From Desulfobotulus alkaliphilus (GTDB lineage: Bacteria > Desulfobacterota > Desulfobacteria > Desulfobacterales > ASO4-4), in the NCBI RefSeq assembly GCF_007830435.1, contig NZ_VLLC01000028.1, forward strand, positions 1 to 45,918: a DNA stretch of 45,918 nt, read 5' to 3'. The notes under the pieces are model-generated. The model saw only the letters and a program-made list of their open reading frames with translations, was not told where the DNA came from and did not search any database. Made by a program: the position numbers and the translations under genes. Shown here piece after piece: positions 1-9,014 of this stretch. The first letter of the stretch is position 1. Each line of letters begins with the position of its first letter.

Positions 1-72
1 GATTAATTTTTCCGATAAGACATCTTTTATTTCTGGGTTTTCCTTCACTATTACGATAGGAAGTTGATTCAT
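1..72 (-). CDS. Start of an unidentified gene, cut by the left window edge
   Basis: Read on the minus strand, an ATG at 72-70 opens a frame that stays open to the edge: MNQLPIVIVKENPEIKDVLS and four more residues. I do not recognise the family. Coding is supported by a diverged second copy near 15.7 kb: aligned without gaps over 60 bp, the two differ at about 14 positions, and both read VKENPEI in this frame. No clear Shine-Dalgarno precedes the ATG. In the second copy the start codon aligns with ATA and the frame soon stops. Only 24 codons are visible, so no function is proposed. Confidence 0.5.
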   Translation of the reverse strand, partial: MNQLPIVIVKENPEIKDVLSEKLI

Positions 73-205
73 ATAGATAAGTATTGTTTCCAACTTTTTG
101 CTTCACAATACAAGCCATATCGCCCCCTTTGTAGTAAGATGTTATTATACCTTCAAGGGGGCAAAACTAGCAGTTTTTTAAAATTTTTGAAAATTATTTT
201 TAGCC
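1..205. repeat. Diverged repeat, copy 1 of 2 (gene start plus upstream region)
   Basis: This AT-rich stretch aligns with about 15673-15895 in the same orientation. Positions 1-60 match 15673-15732 without gaps at roughly three quarters identity. Weaker but clear similarity continues through the blocks AAGTATTGTTTCCA and ATACCTTCAAG. The copy holds the first 24 codons of a minus-strand gene plus its upstream region, so it looks like a duplicated gene 5' end and not a transposon. The outer limit near 205 is approximate. It is followed by the abruptly starting cupin fragment at 301. Confidence 0.7.
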
Positions 206-300
206 AAAAACAACAAATAAAAACTTTAATCTCAAAGCCATACATCCAATTTTAGCACTTTGTATAACGTTTGTAGGTGTATAATTTATCGGGAATTTAG

Positions 301-672
301 GATGTAATTGGAATTGAAGAAGGAAGAAATGAACCGATTAAAGATCTTGATAATGCAAAAAGAGTTGTTCTTGTTGACAAAGATACTGTCGGGGCCGAGG
401 ATATAACTTTTGCCTATTGCCGGTTTGAAGCAGAAACATCATCGCATAAGAAGCATATTCATAAAGACGCTGAAGAGATTATCTACATCCTCTCCGGAAA
501 AGGAATTAGCGGAGTTAATGAAACAGAAATCGAAATGAAAAAAGGAGATACGATGTTTGTTCCTCGTGGAGAGATTCATTGGTTTTATAATCCCTTTCCC
601 GAACCTGTTGAAATGTTATTTGCCTATACACGACCATCATTGAAATCAGCGGGGTATAAGATAGTTGAGTAA
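301..672 (+). pseudogene. Cupin-domain protein lacking its start codon
   Basis: A 123-codon frame begins directly after an in-frame TAG at 298-300 and ends in TAA at 670-672. It reads like a single-domain cupin: KKHIHKDAEEIIYILSGKG matches the first cupin motif (two His and a Glu as metal ligands) and GDTMFVPRGEIHWFYN the second. The first codons encode DVIGIEEGRNEPIKDLDNAK with no ATG, GTG or TTG in this stretch, so roughly the first ten residues appear to be missing. Either the gene is truncated at a junction near 300, or it starts at a rare ATT codon. It is more AT-rich than the genes to its right. The metal ligands are intact, so the fold could still form if it were translated. Substrate unknown. 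Confidence 0.65.
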
Positions 673-695
673 CGATTTCCGCTAACCTTTTTTTG

Positions 696-735
696 CACCT
701 GACTGGTGTTGCGCTGCGCTTTGCATCGTCAGGTG
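696..735. other. Inverted repeat between convergent genes
   Basis: CACCTGAC at 696-703 pairs with GTCAGGTG at 728-735 around a 24-base loop. It lies between the cupin frame (ending 672) and the kinase-like gene that ends at 809 on the other strand. No U-tract follows the stem on either strand (the T-run at 688-694 precedes it on +), so it is not a canonical intrinsic terminator. Confidence 0.3.
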
Positions 736-808
736 ATAAATGTGTTGTGATAAATCAGTGAAAACCCGATAATCGTTTTCCTCTACGGACACCTCCGCCC
801 ACCTTATT

Positions 809-3800
809 TCAGGCAGAAACAACACAGTTCCGGCCCTTTTCCTTGGCACGGTAAAGGGCCGCATCCGCCTGACGCACAAGATTTTCCACCGTGTCATTAT
901 CCGATGGCATACAGGTGGCCGTACCTGCACTGATGGTTACCCTGCCTGAAACGGCAGAGCTTTCATGGATGATCCCCATATCCTGTACCGCCTGCCGCAG
1001 GTCTTCGGCAATTTTTTTTGCTCCCTTTTCACAGGTATCCGGCAGAATCAGGATAAATTCCTCCCCACCATAGCGCGCAAGGAAATCATCGGGCCTGTGG
1101 ATCTGTGCCCGCAGGGCCGCAGCCACGCCGATGAGGCAGTCATCGCCTTTCTGGTGACCATAGCTGTCATTGTAATTCTTGAAGAAATCCACGTCACACA
1201 TAATAATGGTCAAGGGCTTTTTCTGCCGTTTCATGGCGTTCCATGCCTGTTCCAGACAGACATCACAGTGGCGGCGGTTGGCAACCCCCGTAAGACCATC
1301 CTGATGGGCCAGATCCCGGAGGCGGCGGTTCAGTTCCTCCAGTTTTTCCGTGCGTTCCGCCACCCGTTCTTCAAGGGTTTTTGAATATTCCTGTACCTGC
1401 TCATAGAGCCTTGCATTTTCTATGGAAATGGCGGCCTGAGAACAGAGGGTGGAGAGCAGGGCAATGTGTTTTTCGTGGAAGGCTCCCGTGGTAAGGTTGT
1501 TTTCCAGATAGAGAACCCCCAGCAGTTTGGACTGGCGCATAATGGGCAGGCAGAAGATGGAAAGGGGCTGATGGCTGAGGATATAGGCATCACTGGAAAA
1601 GTCGTGATCCGTTCTGGCATCGTCCATGACCACATGACGGCAGGACTGGGCCACATACCGGGCCAGACTTAAGGGATAGGAGGAAAGGGCGTCTTTTTTG
1701 GGTGTCAGCGTAACAAGGCTGGCATAGCTGCCTTCCTGCCACCGGGTATGGGCATGGGCATCAATGCGAAAGGTGCCACCGGCTTTGGGGGTGAGCAGCA
1801 GGGCCGATTCAGCCCCTGCACTTTCCAGCATGGTGGTCATCAGGGTCTGAAGCAGTCTGTCCAGTACGATCTCACCGGAAATGGCCCGTGTGGCCCGGAG
1901 TATGGCATCCAGATCCAGCAGTTTTGTATCCGGAAGACTGTCCTTAAGGGGGCTTTTTTTCTCAGGGTATCCGGAAGCGCCGCTTTTTTCAATTTCTGGG
2001 AAATGACGTCGGAGTTCAAGGAGCTTGGCCTCTGCTCCCCAGAGCTGGTAGCCCAGCATGGCGTCTTTGATGTGGATGGCGGCATAGGTGATGAAACGTT
2101 TTTCCAGCCAGAAACGGGCCGCTGTTTCATTGCACAGGGCCTCGATATTTAAAAAACCGTTTTTTTTCGCATTCCCGGCAGCTTCCTTATAAAAACTCAG
2201 GGCGGCATCCCCATTGCCTGAGAGTCTGGCCTTTTCTCCCTGCAGAAGAAGGTGGCGGCAGAGGAAATTTTCAGGGCAGTTTTTTGCCCAGATGCGGTTG
2301 TTTTCCGTATAATGGGCGAATTTATCGGCATAATATGGCTGCTGTTCTTCGGGAATCTTCTGAAATTCTGCGGCAATGGCCAGAGCAAAATAAAACCCGT
2401 GTTCTGCCATGATGATCATGCCGGGTACGGAGAGCATGACCTTTTCAAAGGCCTCACCGTGAAAGATGGCCTCCTGCCATCTGCCAAAGTATGTGGCGGA
2501 AATCAGACGGACAGCATGGTAATAGGCCATGCCCATGGAGTTGTTTTCCTTTTCCATGAAGTCCGTATAATCCTTTTCCTTAAGTATATCCGTATCAAGG
2601 CTTTCGGGGCTGTCCGTGCGGGCTGTCAGGTTTGAGATCAGACTGAAGTTCATCTGCACGATAAAAAATACCAGCAGATAATTGGTTTTCTGCGTTATTT
2701 CAAGGGAGCTGCGGGCTTCCCCGTAAAGTTCCGGCAGGGGCGGAGACTGGGCAAGGCGCAAAGGAATTTTATTCATGAAAAGAAAAGCCACATGGATAAG
2801 ATCCCCGGACTCTAAGGCCGCATGGTAGCTTTTTTCCCACAAAGGCTGGCAACTGGCAAAGGGCTCCCGCCAGAACTGTGTATAACAGGAAAAATAAATA
2901 AGAAGTTTGCCCCGTATGGCGGGATTTCCCATGGTTTCATTGAGGTCAAGGGCCAGTCTGCCAAAACGCCAGGCGTCCTCATACCTGTGCTGGTCTGTGA
3001 TGGAATAGCTGTAGGCGGCATAGGCATAGGCGGATATGTCGGAATGCCCGTATTCAAGGCCGATGTTCATCATGGAGGTCATCAGAGAGATCATGCACCA
3101 GGGCCTGCGGCTACGGGTCTGATAGGCGGCGGGCAGGGTGTTCATCAGAAGACGCAGTGCCGCTTCCATGCGGGGATTGTCAATGGACGGAAGATCCAGA
3201 AGTTCTTCTATGGAACGGCCCTGCATCCCTTCCCTGAAGCGTTTGTCCAGAACCAGCCAGTCTTTGCGGGAAGGATTGGTTTTAAGTACAATGCCCCATT
3301 GCTTGAGAATTCCTGTGGTAAGGCCCAGGGCTTCTTCCATGCGGTTGCTGCTGATGTACACCTGAAGCTGGCGTTCATGGACCCGGCTGCGGTCCATTTC
3401 ATCTTCGGTTTTTTTCAGCATTTCATCAAAGAGCATCCGGGCCTTTTCAAAATCTCCCTGAAAAACATGGCAGTCGGATTGTATCAGCATCAGCTCCAGC
3501 CAGAGGGAGGCATCCTGTTCCTGTATGTCTTCCGGAAGCAGGGAGAGACCCGCAGATGCATGGACGGCTGCGGCATCAATGGCATTGACGGATCGGGCCT
3601 TGCGTGCGGCTTTCAGGTTCAGACGGGCAAGGTGCAGCCTTTCACTGGCATCCTTTATCAGGGGAATCCCCGCATTGAGGTGGCGGGTGACGTCAAAAAG
3701 ATTCAGGTTTTTAAATTCAGGATCGCTGTTTTGCATCAGCCTGCCCGTTTCCAGATGGGTGGCAGCCTTGTCTTCTTCGGGAATCAGCCTGTAGGCGGCT

Positions 3801-5848
3801 TCCTGTACCCGGTCATGGAGAAAACGGTGCTGATTGACGATCAGGGGAGCATCCGTATCATCGGGAGCCGGTTCCGGTTGGGAAAGGGGATGAATCACTC
3901 CCATCAGGGCGGCTGGCAGAAGGTCTTTAAAAACCTGAATTCTCGTTTTTTGTGCGATGATGGCAAGGATATCAAGGGTAAAGGTATTGCCGATGCAGGC
4001 GGCTCCGGAGAGCAGGTTTCTTGTGGGCAGGGGAAGCTTTTCAAGCCTTGCAACCATGAGATCCACCACATTGCCTGTGATCCCCATGCTCCGTATGCCT
4101 TCCATATCCCAGTCCCAGGCCTGCTCCTGGGGGTTGTAGGACAGCTTTTTTTCTTCGTGCAGGGTTTTCAGAAACTGGTTGACAAAAAAGGGATTGCCTC
4201 CGGTTTTATCCGAAATCAGATCCGTCAGGCTGATCAGGCTTTTTGCCGGACGGTGAAGGGTGTCTGCTACCATCTGACGGATGTCATCCGTACCGAGTGG
4301 GCCCAGAAACATTTGTTTTGCAAGGGGATTTTTTTTCAGGATGGTTTCCATGGCTTTTTTCAGGGGATGGGCCTCGTCCACCTCATTGTCCCTGTAGGCG
4401 GCAATGAGAAAAAAATCCTGAACTTCATCATCCGCCCCTATCTGTTCAATGAGGGCTAAGGAGGAAGGGTCTGCCCACTGCAGATCATCCAGAAAAAGGG
4501 TGAGGGGCCGGGCCGGTTCACAGCAGGCCATGAGAAACTTTTTAAAAATCAGATGAAAGCGGTTGCTGGCTTCGGCCATTCCCACTTCCGGCACGGGTGG
4601 CTGGGGGCCGATGATGTCTTCAAGGTCCGGAAGGCGGTCCACCATAATCTGGCCAAAGGAGCCAAGGGCATGGTCGAGGCGTTTGCGCCGGGCATCCAGT
4701 GCTTCCTTTCCCATTCCCAGATACTGTCGCATCAGGCCGGAAAAGGCCTGCACAAGGGCGCTGTAGGGAATGCTGCGGTGGAGCTGATCAAACTTGCCCC
4801 TGATGAAATACCCCCAGGACTGGGTGATGGGCTTGTACATTTCCTTTACAAGGGTGCTTTTGCCGCAGCCGGAGTAGCCACCGATGAAAACACTCGCGTT
4901 GCCCCCCTGACTGGCCTGCTCAAAGGACTGAACCAGCGTGTCCACTTCCCTGTTCCGGCCATAAAGGCGCTGGGATATCTGAAAACGCTCCATGCCGTCC
5001 TTCTGTCCGATTTCAAAATACTCTTCACGCCCTTTGCGGATCTGTTCAAGGCAGGTTTCAAGGTCGAAACGGATACCCGGTATGCTCTGATAACGGTCCT
5101 CGGGATTTTTTGCCAGAAGCTTCATGATAATGCGGGAAAGGTTTTTGGGAATATCCGGTCTGTGCTGATGGGGTTCAGGGGGCTGGCGTGCGATATGGCA
5201 GTGGATCAGTTCCAGAGGATCTCTGCCTGTGAAGGGAAGGGTACCGCTGAAAAGCTGGTACAGGGTAACGCCCAGCGCATAGTAATCCGTGCGGTAATCC
5301 ACATCACGGTTCATGCGGCCTGTCTGCTCCGGAGAAATGTAGGCCATGGATCCGGCCTGGGTTTGTGTATGGTGAAAACGGGGAGCTTCACTGGGCAGGA
5401 TGGTGGCTGTACTGAAATCAATGATTTCCACATGGCCATTTTCCGGATTGCATACAATATGGGTGGGGTTGATATTTTTATGGATGATTTTGGCCCGGTG
5501 GATGCGTTCCAGAGCTTCTGTGATGGCTATGGCAAGAAAAAGCCCCTCCCTCAGATCTGTTTTGCCCTGAAGGATGCCATGGTCCAGAGAACGGCCTCCC
5601 ATATCCTCAAAAACCAGCATGAGCATGTCTTCATGTTTTTCCAGCCTGCACCCACCATAGAGACCATGGAGGCTGAGATGTCTGCCCGTGCTGTGTTCCT
5701 GCATATAGCCCACCACATCTTCGGGTGTCCGGGAACGCAGGCATTTGATGATGCAGTTTTTCCCCTTTTTTGTATCAAGGGCCCTGTAAATGGTGGATCG
5801 GCTGCTTTCGTGGAGTCTGGCCTGTATGCTGTAAGTGTTTATATTCAT
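809..5848 (-). CDS. Kinase-like / AAA ATPase / GAF / GGDEF multidomain signalling protein
   Basis: A 1679-residue, probably cytosolic protein. Residues 1-275 form a protein-kinase-like domain: Lys35 fits the ATP-binding lysine and Asp144 the DFG position (here DFS). The catalytic loop reads HKNINPTHI at 123-131, so the usual catalytic Asp is Asn125. Residues 295-650 hold an AAA-type ATPase with P-loop GGYSGCGKST (323-332) and a Walker B strand LTLFLDDLQWAD. A long helical, TPR-like middle follows. Then come a GAF domain (about 1311-1480), a coiled coil, and a GGDEF domain (1517-1675) with the catalytic GGEEF at 1594-1598 and an intact inhibitory RxxD site at 1585-1588. The output is therefore expected to be cyclic di-GMP synthesis with product inhibition. 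This order is known for large signal-transduction ATPases. The kinase part may act only as a binding or pseudokinase module. It is monocistronic as far as can be seen; the ATG lies after a weak GGGTGG. Confidence 0.88.
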   Translation of the reverse strand: MNINTYSIQARLHESSRSTIYRALDTKKGKNCIIKCLRSRTPEDVVGYMQEHSTGRHLSLHGLYGGCRLEKHEDMLMLVFEDMGGRSLDHGILQGKTDLREGLFLAIAITEALERIHRAKIIHKNINPTHIVCNPENGHVEIIDFSTATILPSEAPRFHHTQTQAGSMAYISPEQTGRMNRDVDYRTDYYALGVTLYQLFSGTLPFTGRDPLELIHCHIARQPPEPHQHRPDIPKNLSRIIMKLLAKNPEDRYQSIPGIRFDLETCLEQIRKGREEYFEIGQKDGMERFQISQRLYGRNREVDTLVQSFEQASQGGNASVFIGGYSGCGKSTLVKEMYKPITQSWGYFIRGKFDQLHRSIPYSALVQAFSGLMRQYLGMGKEALDARRKRLDHALGSFGQIMVDRLPDLEDIIGPQPPVPEVGMAEASNRFHLIFKKFLMACCEPARPLTLFLDDLQWADPSSLALIEQIGADDEVQDFFLIAAYRDNEVDEAHPLKKAMETILKKNPLAKQMFLGPLGTDDIRQMVADTLHRPAKSLISLTDLISDKTGGNPFFVNQFLKTLHEEKKLSYNPQEQAWDWDMEGIRSMGITGNVVDLMVARLEKLPLPTRNLLSGAACIGNTFTLDILAIIAQKTRIQVFKDLLPAALMGVIHPLSQPEPAPDDTDAPLIVNQHRFLHDRVQEAAYRLIPEEDKAATHLETGRLMQNSDPEFKNLNLFDVTRHLNAGIPLIKDASERLHLARLNLKAARKARSVNAIDAAAVHASAGLSLLPEDIQEQDASLWLELMLIQSDCHVFQGDFEKARMLFDEMLKKTEDEMDRSRVHERQLQVYISSNRMEEALGLTTGILKQWGIVLKTNPSRKDWLVLDKRFREGMQGRSIEELLDLPSIDNPRMEAALRLLMNTLPAAYQTRSRRPWCMISLMTSMMNIGLEYGHSDISAYAYAAYSYSITDQHRYEDAWRFGRLALDLNETMGNPAIRGKLLIYFSCYTQFWREPFASCQPLWEKSYHAALESGDLIHVAFLFMNKIPLRLAQSPPLPELYGEARSSLEITQKTNYLLVFFIVQMNFSLISNLTARTDSPESLDTDILKEKDYTDFMEKENNSMGMAYYHAVRLISATYFGRWQEAIFHGEAFEKVMLSVPGMIIMAEHGFYFALAIAAEFQKIPEEQQPYYADKFAHYTENNRIWAKNCPENFLCRHLLLQGEKARLSGNGDAALSFYKEAAGNAKKNGFLNIEALCNETAARFWLEKRFITYAAIHIKDAMLGYQLWGAEAKLLELRRHFPEIEKSGASGYPEKKSPLKDSLPDTKLLDLDAILRATRAISGEIVLDRLLQTLMTTMLESAGAESALLLTPKAGGTFRIDAHAHTRWQEGSYASLVTLTPKKDALSSYPLSLARYVAQSCRHVVMDDARTDHDFSSDAYILSHQPLSIFCLPIMRQSKLLGVLYLENNLTTGAFHEKHIALLSTLCSQAAISIENARLYEQVQEYSKTLEERVAERTEKLEELNRRLRDLAHQDGLTGVANRRHCDVCLEQAWNAMKRQKKPLTIIMCDVDFFKNYNDSYGHQKGDDCLIGVAAALRAQIHRPDDFLARYGGEEFILILPDTCEKGAKKIAEDLRQAVQDMGIIHESSAVSGRVTISAGTATCMPSDNDTVENLVRQADAALYRAKEKGRNCVVSA

Positions 5849-6110
5849 AGGAACACCACCCGGTTCATGGGATATGCTGGCAGACCCCTGTCTGATCCCG
5901 GTCTTTTCCGCAGGTTTTTATGGTGCGGCGGATATGAAAGGATAGGGCTGAAAGCGGCCATATGATTTCCTTGTTCCGGGATAAAGGTGGGGTGTGTGTG
6001 GGAGGTTTGAAAACAGTACTTATTTTATACCTGTTTTTTTTGGGGATTGAAATCTTAAAAAGACAGGTGCTCTGTTTTCAGGTGTTTCAGGCAGTCCTTC
6101 AGCCCGGCAG
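5849..6110. other. Intergenic region upstream of the GGDEF gene; no gene seen
   Basis: This 262-base stretch should hold the promoter of the minus-strand kinase/GGDEF gene. I see no convincing -35/-10 pair, RNA gene or coding frame in it. The short plus-strand frame starting at 5962 runs into repeat R1 and lacks coding character. Confidence 0.4.
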
Positions 6111-6458
6111 GCGACTGTCACAGCCCATTTTTCCAAGTACCATAGCTGCAAGACAGATGCACAGGCCCCAAGCTATTTGCCCGTGACGCAATCTTATTCG
6201 GGAGCTTCTTGCCCTGTGCGGAAGCGGAAAAAACCCCCCGCCACAGGCAGGATAAGCTTTTTTATTACCATGGCAGGCGTTAGTATGCTGCCTTTGTGGC
6301 GGGTCAGACAGTTTGCCGCTTCTTTCGCACAGGCCTTCAAAGCTCTGATCCGAAACGATTGCAACGTCACTTGCAAATAGCCACGGAGCCTTGCAACAGT
6401 ACGAAGCTGCTGCAATTACAGCATTGGCAGTTCAGAATAAACTGTGTTGAATAATTAC
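6111..6458 (+). repeat. Dispersed repeat R1, copy 1 (about 348 bp)
   Basis: This non-coding block is shared with 9015-9365 in the same orientation, with 26834-27302 inverted, and in part with 40160-40238 inverted. Its right end GTTGAATAATTAC matches the terminal inverted repeat of the other copies. The left end (GCGACTGTCACAGCCCA) is a degraded version of the GTAACTGTTCAGCCCA end seen in copy 3. Inside, a GAGCTTCTTGCCCTGTGCGG arm pairs imperfectly with TTTGCCGCTTCTTTCGCACA further right, so the element can fold into a long hairpin. It carries no gene and resembles a MITE. It sits 55 bases beyond the pepA stop. Confidence 0.8.
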
Positions 6459-6513
6459 CAATCGGGTTTTATTTACTTGCCGTCATTGTGGCTGAAAAGC
6501 AGTGGCCATCCGA

Positions 6514-8001
6514 TTAAAGATTTCCGTTTTTTTCAAGGTCTGTCAGTAAGTGGTGCAAAAGCCGCACACCAAATCCGCTGCCGCCGGCAGGGCAGCAGGC
6601 CGATGCCTTGGACAGATAGGCAGGCCCTGCAATATCAATGTGTGCCCACCTTGTCTCACCCGTAAATTCTTTCAAAAAGAGAGCTGCGGTAATGGCGCCT
6701 CCGTTTCTTGTGGTGGATACATTGCGCAGATCCGCAAGTTCACTTTTCAGGAGTTTTTTATAATCTTTGGGCAGGGGCATGGGCCAGCAGCGCTCAAAGG
6801 TTTCTTCTCCTGCCCTTGCAAGGGCATGGGCCAGCATGGAATCTTCCGTAAAACCTCCGGCAATTTCATCCCCAAGGGCCACCATGCAGGCTCCAGTGAG
6901 GGTGGCCACATCCAGCATAAGATCCGGTTTTTCCACATCCGCAAGCCAGGCAAGGGTGTCTGCGAGAATCAGGCGGCCCTCGGCATCCGTATTCATGACT
7001 TCAATGCTTTTACCATTATAGGCCCGGAAAACATCCCCCGGTCTGTAGGCCGTTGCAGATGGCATGTTTTCCACAATGGGAATGGCGGCAATGAAACGGA
7101 AGGAGGGGCGTGTGCGGGCAAGGGCAATGGAAGTGGCCACAACAGCCGCAGCTCCTGCCATGTCCATTTTCATGCCTTCCATGCCCGCAGGCGGTTTCAG
7201 GTCCAGTCCGCCGGAATCAAAGGTGACACCCTTGCCCACAAGGGCGACGGTTTTATCCGCTGTTTTTTCAGGATGGTAATGAAGGGTCAGCAGGCAGGGC
7301 CCGGCATCGCTGCCCTGAGCCACGGCAAGCATGGCACCAAAGCCAAGTTTTTCCAGCTCCTTTTTTCCCATGCGCCGGGTTTCAAGGCCTTCGGATGCCG
7401 CTGCTTTTTCAAACATGTCACAAAGGGCTTCGGGCCTTTTGTCATTGGATGGTGTGGAAACCCAGGTCCGGGCCAGATGGGTGGCCGTACATACGGCCTC
7501 GACACCGGCAGCCAGTTTTTCTATCCCTGACTGTGCTGTCTTTTCTGCCAGAATGATAATTTTTTCAAGGACCCTGAGTTCACTTTCCTTTTTGTAGGAA
7601 TCAAAGCGGTAGTTGGCCAGCACAAGGCCTTCAAGTATGGCCTTTACCGTGGTCTCACTCTGCAATGTTTCTTTTGCATCCGGAAGAAAGACAGCAGGGC
7701 ATTTTTCCTTTGCCTCCATGGCAGCCTTCACAGCCGCAGCTGCTGCCCTGCGGAATTTTTCCGCATCCAGCTCTTCCTTTTTTCCCAGCCCCACCATGAT
7801 CACACGGGGAAGGGGCATTTCTTCGGGCATGGAAACAAAGTAGATTTTTTCTGCCTTGGCGGCAAATTCCGGCAGGTTTCTGATTTTTTCACAGAGAAGG
7901 GCTTTGTTTTCTTCCTTATATAAGGGCATGTCTTCACAGACAAAAAGGATTCCTGTATCCGGTTTTTCTGCCATCTCAGCATAGGGTTGAACAGAAAGCA
8001 T
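6514..8001 (-). CDS. pepA: Leucyl aminopeptidase, M17 family
   Basis: A 495-residue cytosolic metallopeptidase that removes N-terminal amino acids from peptides, probably as a hexamer with two metal ions. The M17 signature NTDAEGRL is at 337-344. The metal and catalytic residues expected from E. coli PepA are all present: Lys257, Asp262, Asp280, Asp339, Glu341 and Arg343, in the motifs VGKGVTFDSGGL and MKMDMAGAAA. Residues 1-170 form the usual N-terminal domain. The start at 8001 has a good AAGGAG five bases upstream. It lies 9 bases after the stop of glpX on the same strand, so the two are very likely co-transcribed. Whether it also has PepA's DNA-binding role cannot be read from the sequence. 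Confidence 0.95.
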   Translation of the reverse strand: MLSVQPYAEMAEKPDTGILFVCEDMPLYKEENKALLCEKIRNLPEFAAKAEKIYFVSMPEEMPLPRVIMVGLGKKEELDAEKFRRAAAAAVKAAMEAKEKCPAVFLPDAKETLQSETTVKAILEGLVLANYRFDSYKKESELRVLEKIIILAEKTAQSGIEKLAAGVEAVCTATHLARTWVSTPSNDKRPEALCDMFEKAAASEGLETRRMGKKELEKLGFGAMLAVAQGSDAGPCLLTLHYHPEKTADKTVALVGKGVTFDSGGLDLKPPAGMEGMKMDMAGAAAVVATSIALARTRPSFRFIAAIPIVENMPSATAYRPGDVFRAYNGKSIEVMNTDAEGRLILADTLAWLADVEKPDLMLDVATLTGACMVALGDEIAGGFTEDSMLAHALARAGEETFERCWPMPLPKDYKKLLKSELADLRNVSTTRNGGAITAALFLKEFTGETRWAHIDIAGPAYLSKASACCPAGGSGFGVRLLHHLLTDLEKNGNL

Positions 8002-8010
8002 GGGGTCTCC

Positions 8011-8994
8011 TTAGCCGTAATTGACAGCGCTGAACTGCTGTAGTTTTTTAAGATTATGGATGGACCGGACATAGCGCATGGTGCCGGTACGTCCCCGGAT
8101 GACCAGAGAATCCGTGGTGGCGCCGCTGCCCGTGTACCGTACACCGGGAAGGAAGGTGCCACCGGAAATGCCAGTGGCTGCAAAAAAGACATCGTCACTT
8201 TTGACCAGATCCCGGACGGAGCGGATTTTTTTCATGTCAATGCCTGCTGCGTGCAGGGCTTCCCTTTCTTCGCTGCTCTGGGGATCAAGGCGGGTAAGCA
8301 TTTCACCGTTGAGGCCCCGTATGGCACAGGCGGCGAGCACACCCTCTGGCGTCCCCCCCGTTCCCATCATGATATCCACCTCGCAGTCGGGATCAATGGC
8401 CATGAGGGCACCGGCAACATCACCGTCCGTATGGAGCTGAATCCTTGCACCTGCTTTACGGATGGATTCTATGAGGGGTTTGTGTCTGGGTTTGTCCAGC
8501 ACAAAAATAACAAGATCTTCCACATCCTTGCCAAGGGCTCTGGCAATTTTTTCAAGGTTTTCAGGAACCGGAGCATCCAGATCCGCAACATCCCTTGCCG
8601 CCTGAGGGACCACCAGCTTCTGCATGTAGAAACTGGGGCCGGGATTGAACATGGTGTCATAGGGAGCCAGACCCACAACGGAGATGGCATTGGGCCTGCC
8701 AAAGGCCAGAAGACTTGTTCCTTCCACGGGATCTACGGCCACATCCACCATGGGACCGGTGCCGTTGCCTACGGTTTCTCCGTTATACAGCATGGGGGCT
8801 TCGTCCTTTTCCCCTTCACCGATGACAATCCGGCCTTCCACGGGAACGGCGGCAAAGGAAAGACGCATGGCATCCACAGCCGCACGGTCTCCGGATATTT
8901 TATCGCCCCGGCCCAGCCAGCGGGCCGAAGCCAGCGCTGCGGATTCCGTGACGCGCATGAGGTCCATGGCAAGGTTGCGCTGGGGTATTTCCAT
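8011..8994 (-). CDS. glpX: Class II fructose-1,6-bisphosphatase
   Basis: A 327-residue enzyme that hydrolyses fructose-1,6-bisphosphate to fructose-6-phosphate in gluconeogenesis, a cytosolic Mg/Mn-dependent reaction. GlpX-family motifs are easy to see: GDRAAVDAMR near residue 35, IVIGEGEKDEAPML near 57, DVAVDPVEGTSLLA near 84 and IMMGTGGTPEGVLAACA near 210. Length is typical. The start at 8994 is preceded by GGAAG at good spacing. An alternative upstream ATG is in another frame and arises from R1 copy 2, whose end lies only about 20 bases upstream. Its promoter must therefore lie inside or beyond that repeat. It is the first gene of the glpX-pepA unit. Confidence 0.95.
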   Translation of the reverse strand: MEIPQRNLAMDLMRVTESAALASARWLGRGDKISGDRAAVDAMRLSFAAVPVEGRIVIGEGEKDEAPMLYNGETVGNGTGPMVDVAVDPVEGTSLLAFGRPNAISVVGLAPYDTMFNPGPSFYMQKLVVPQAARDVADLDAPVPENLEKIARALGKDVEDLVIFVLDKPRHKPLIESIRKAGARIQLHTDGDVAGALMAIDPDCEVDIMMGTGGTPEGVLAACAIRGLNGEMLTRLDPQSSEEREALHAAGIDMKKIRSVRDLVKSDDVFFAATGISGGTFLPGVRYTGSGATTDSLVIRGRTGTMRYVRSIHNLKKLQQFSAVNYG

Positions 8995-9014
8995 GGTGCT
9001 TCCTTTCTTTCTGA

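Noticed and set aside
2822-4459. 545-residue plus-strand open frame
   Set aside because: It lies wholly antisense to the kinase/ATPase/GGDEF gene, has no recognisable motif and a glycine/histidine-rich shadow composition. The same applies to 4553-5965, 6550-7530, 8056-9018 and 9204-10286.
6177-6380. Open frames of 60-90 codons inside the R1 copies
   Set aside because: The frames are not conserved between copies and come from the hairpin arms; R1 is non-coding as far as can be seen.
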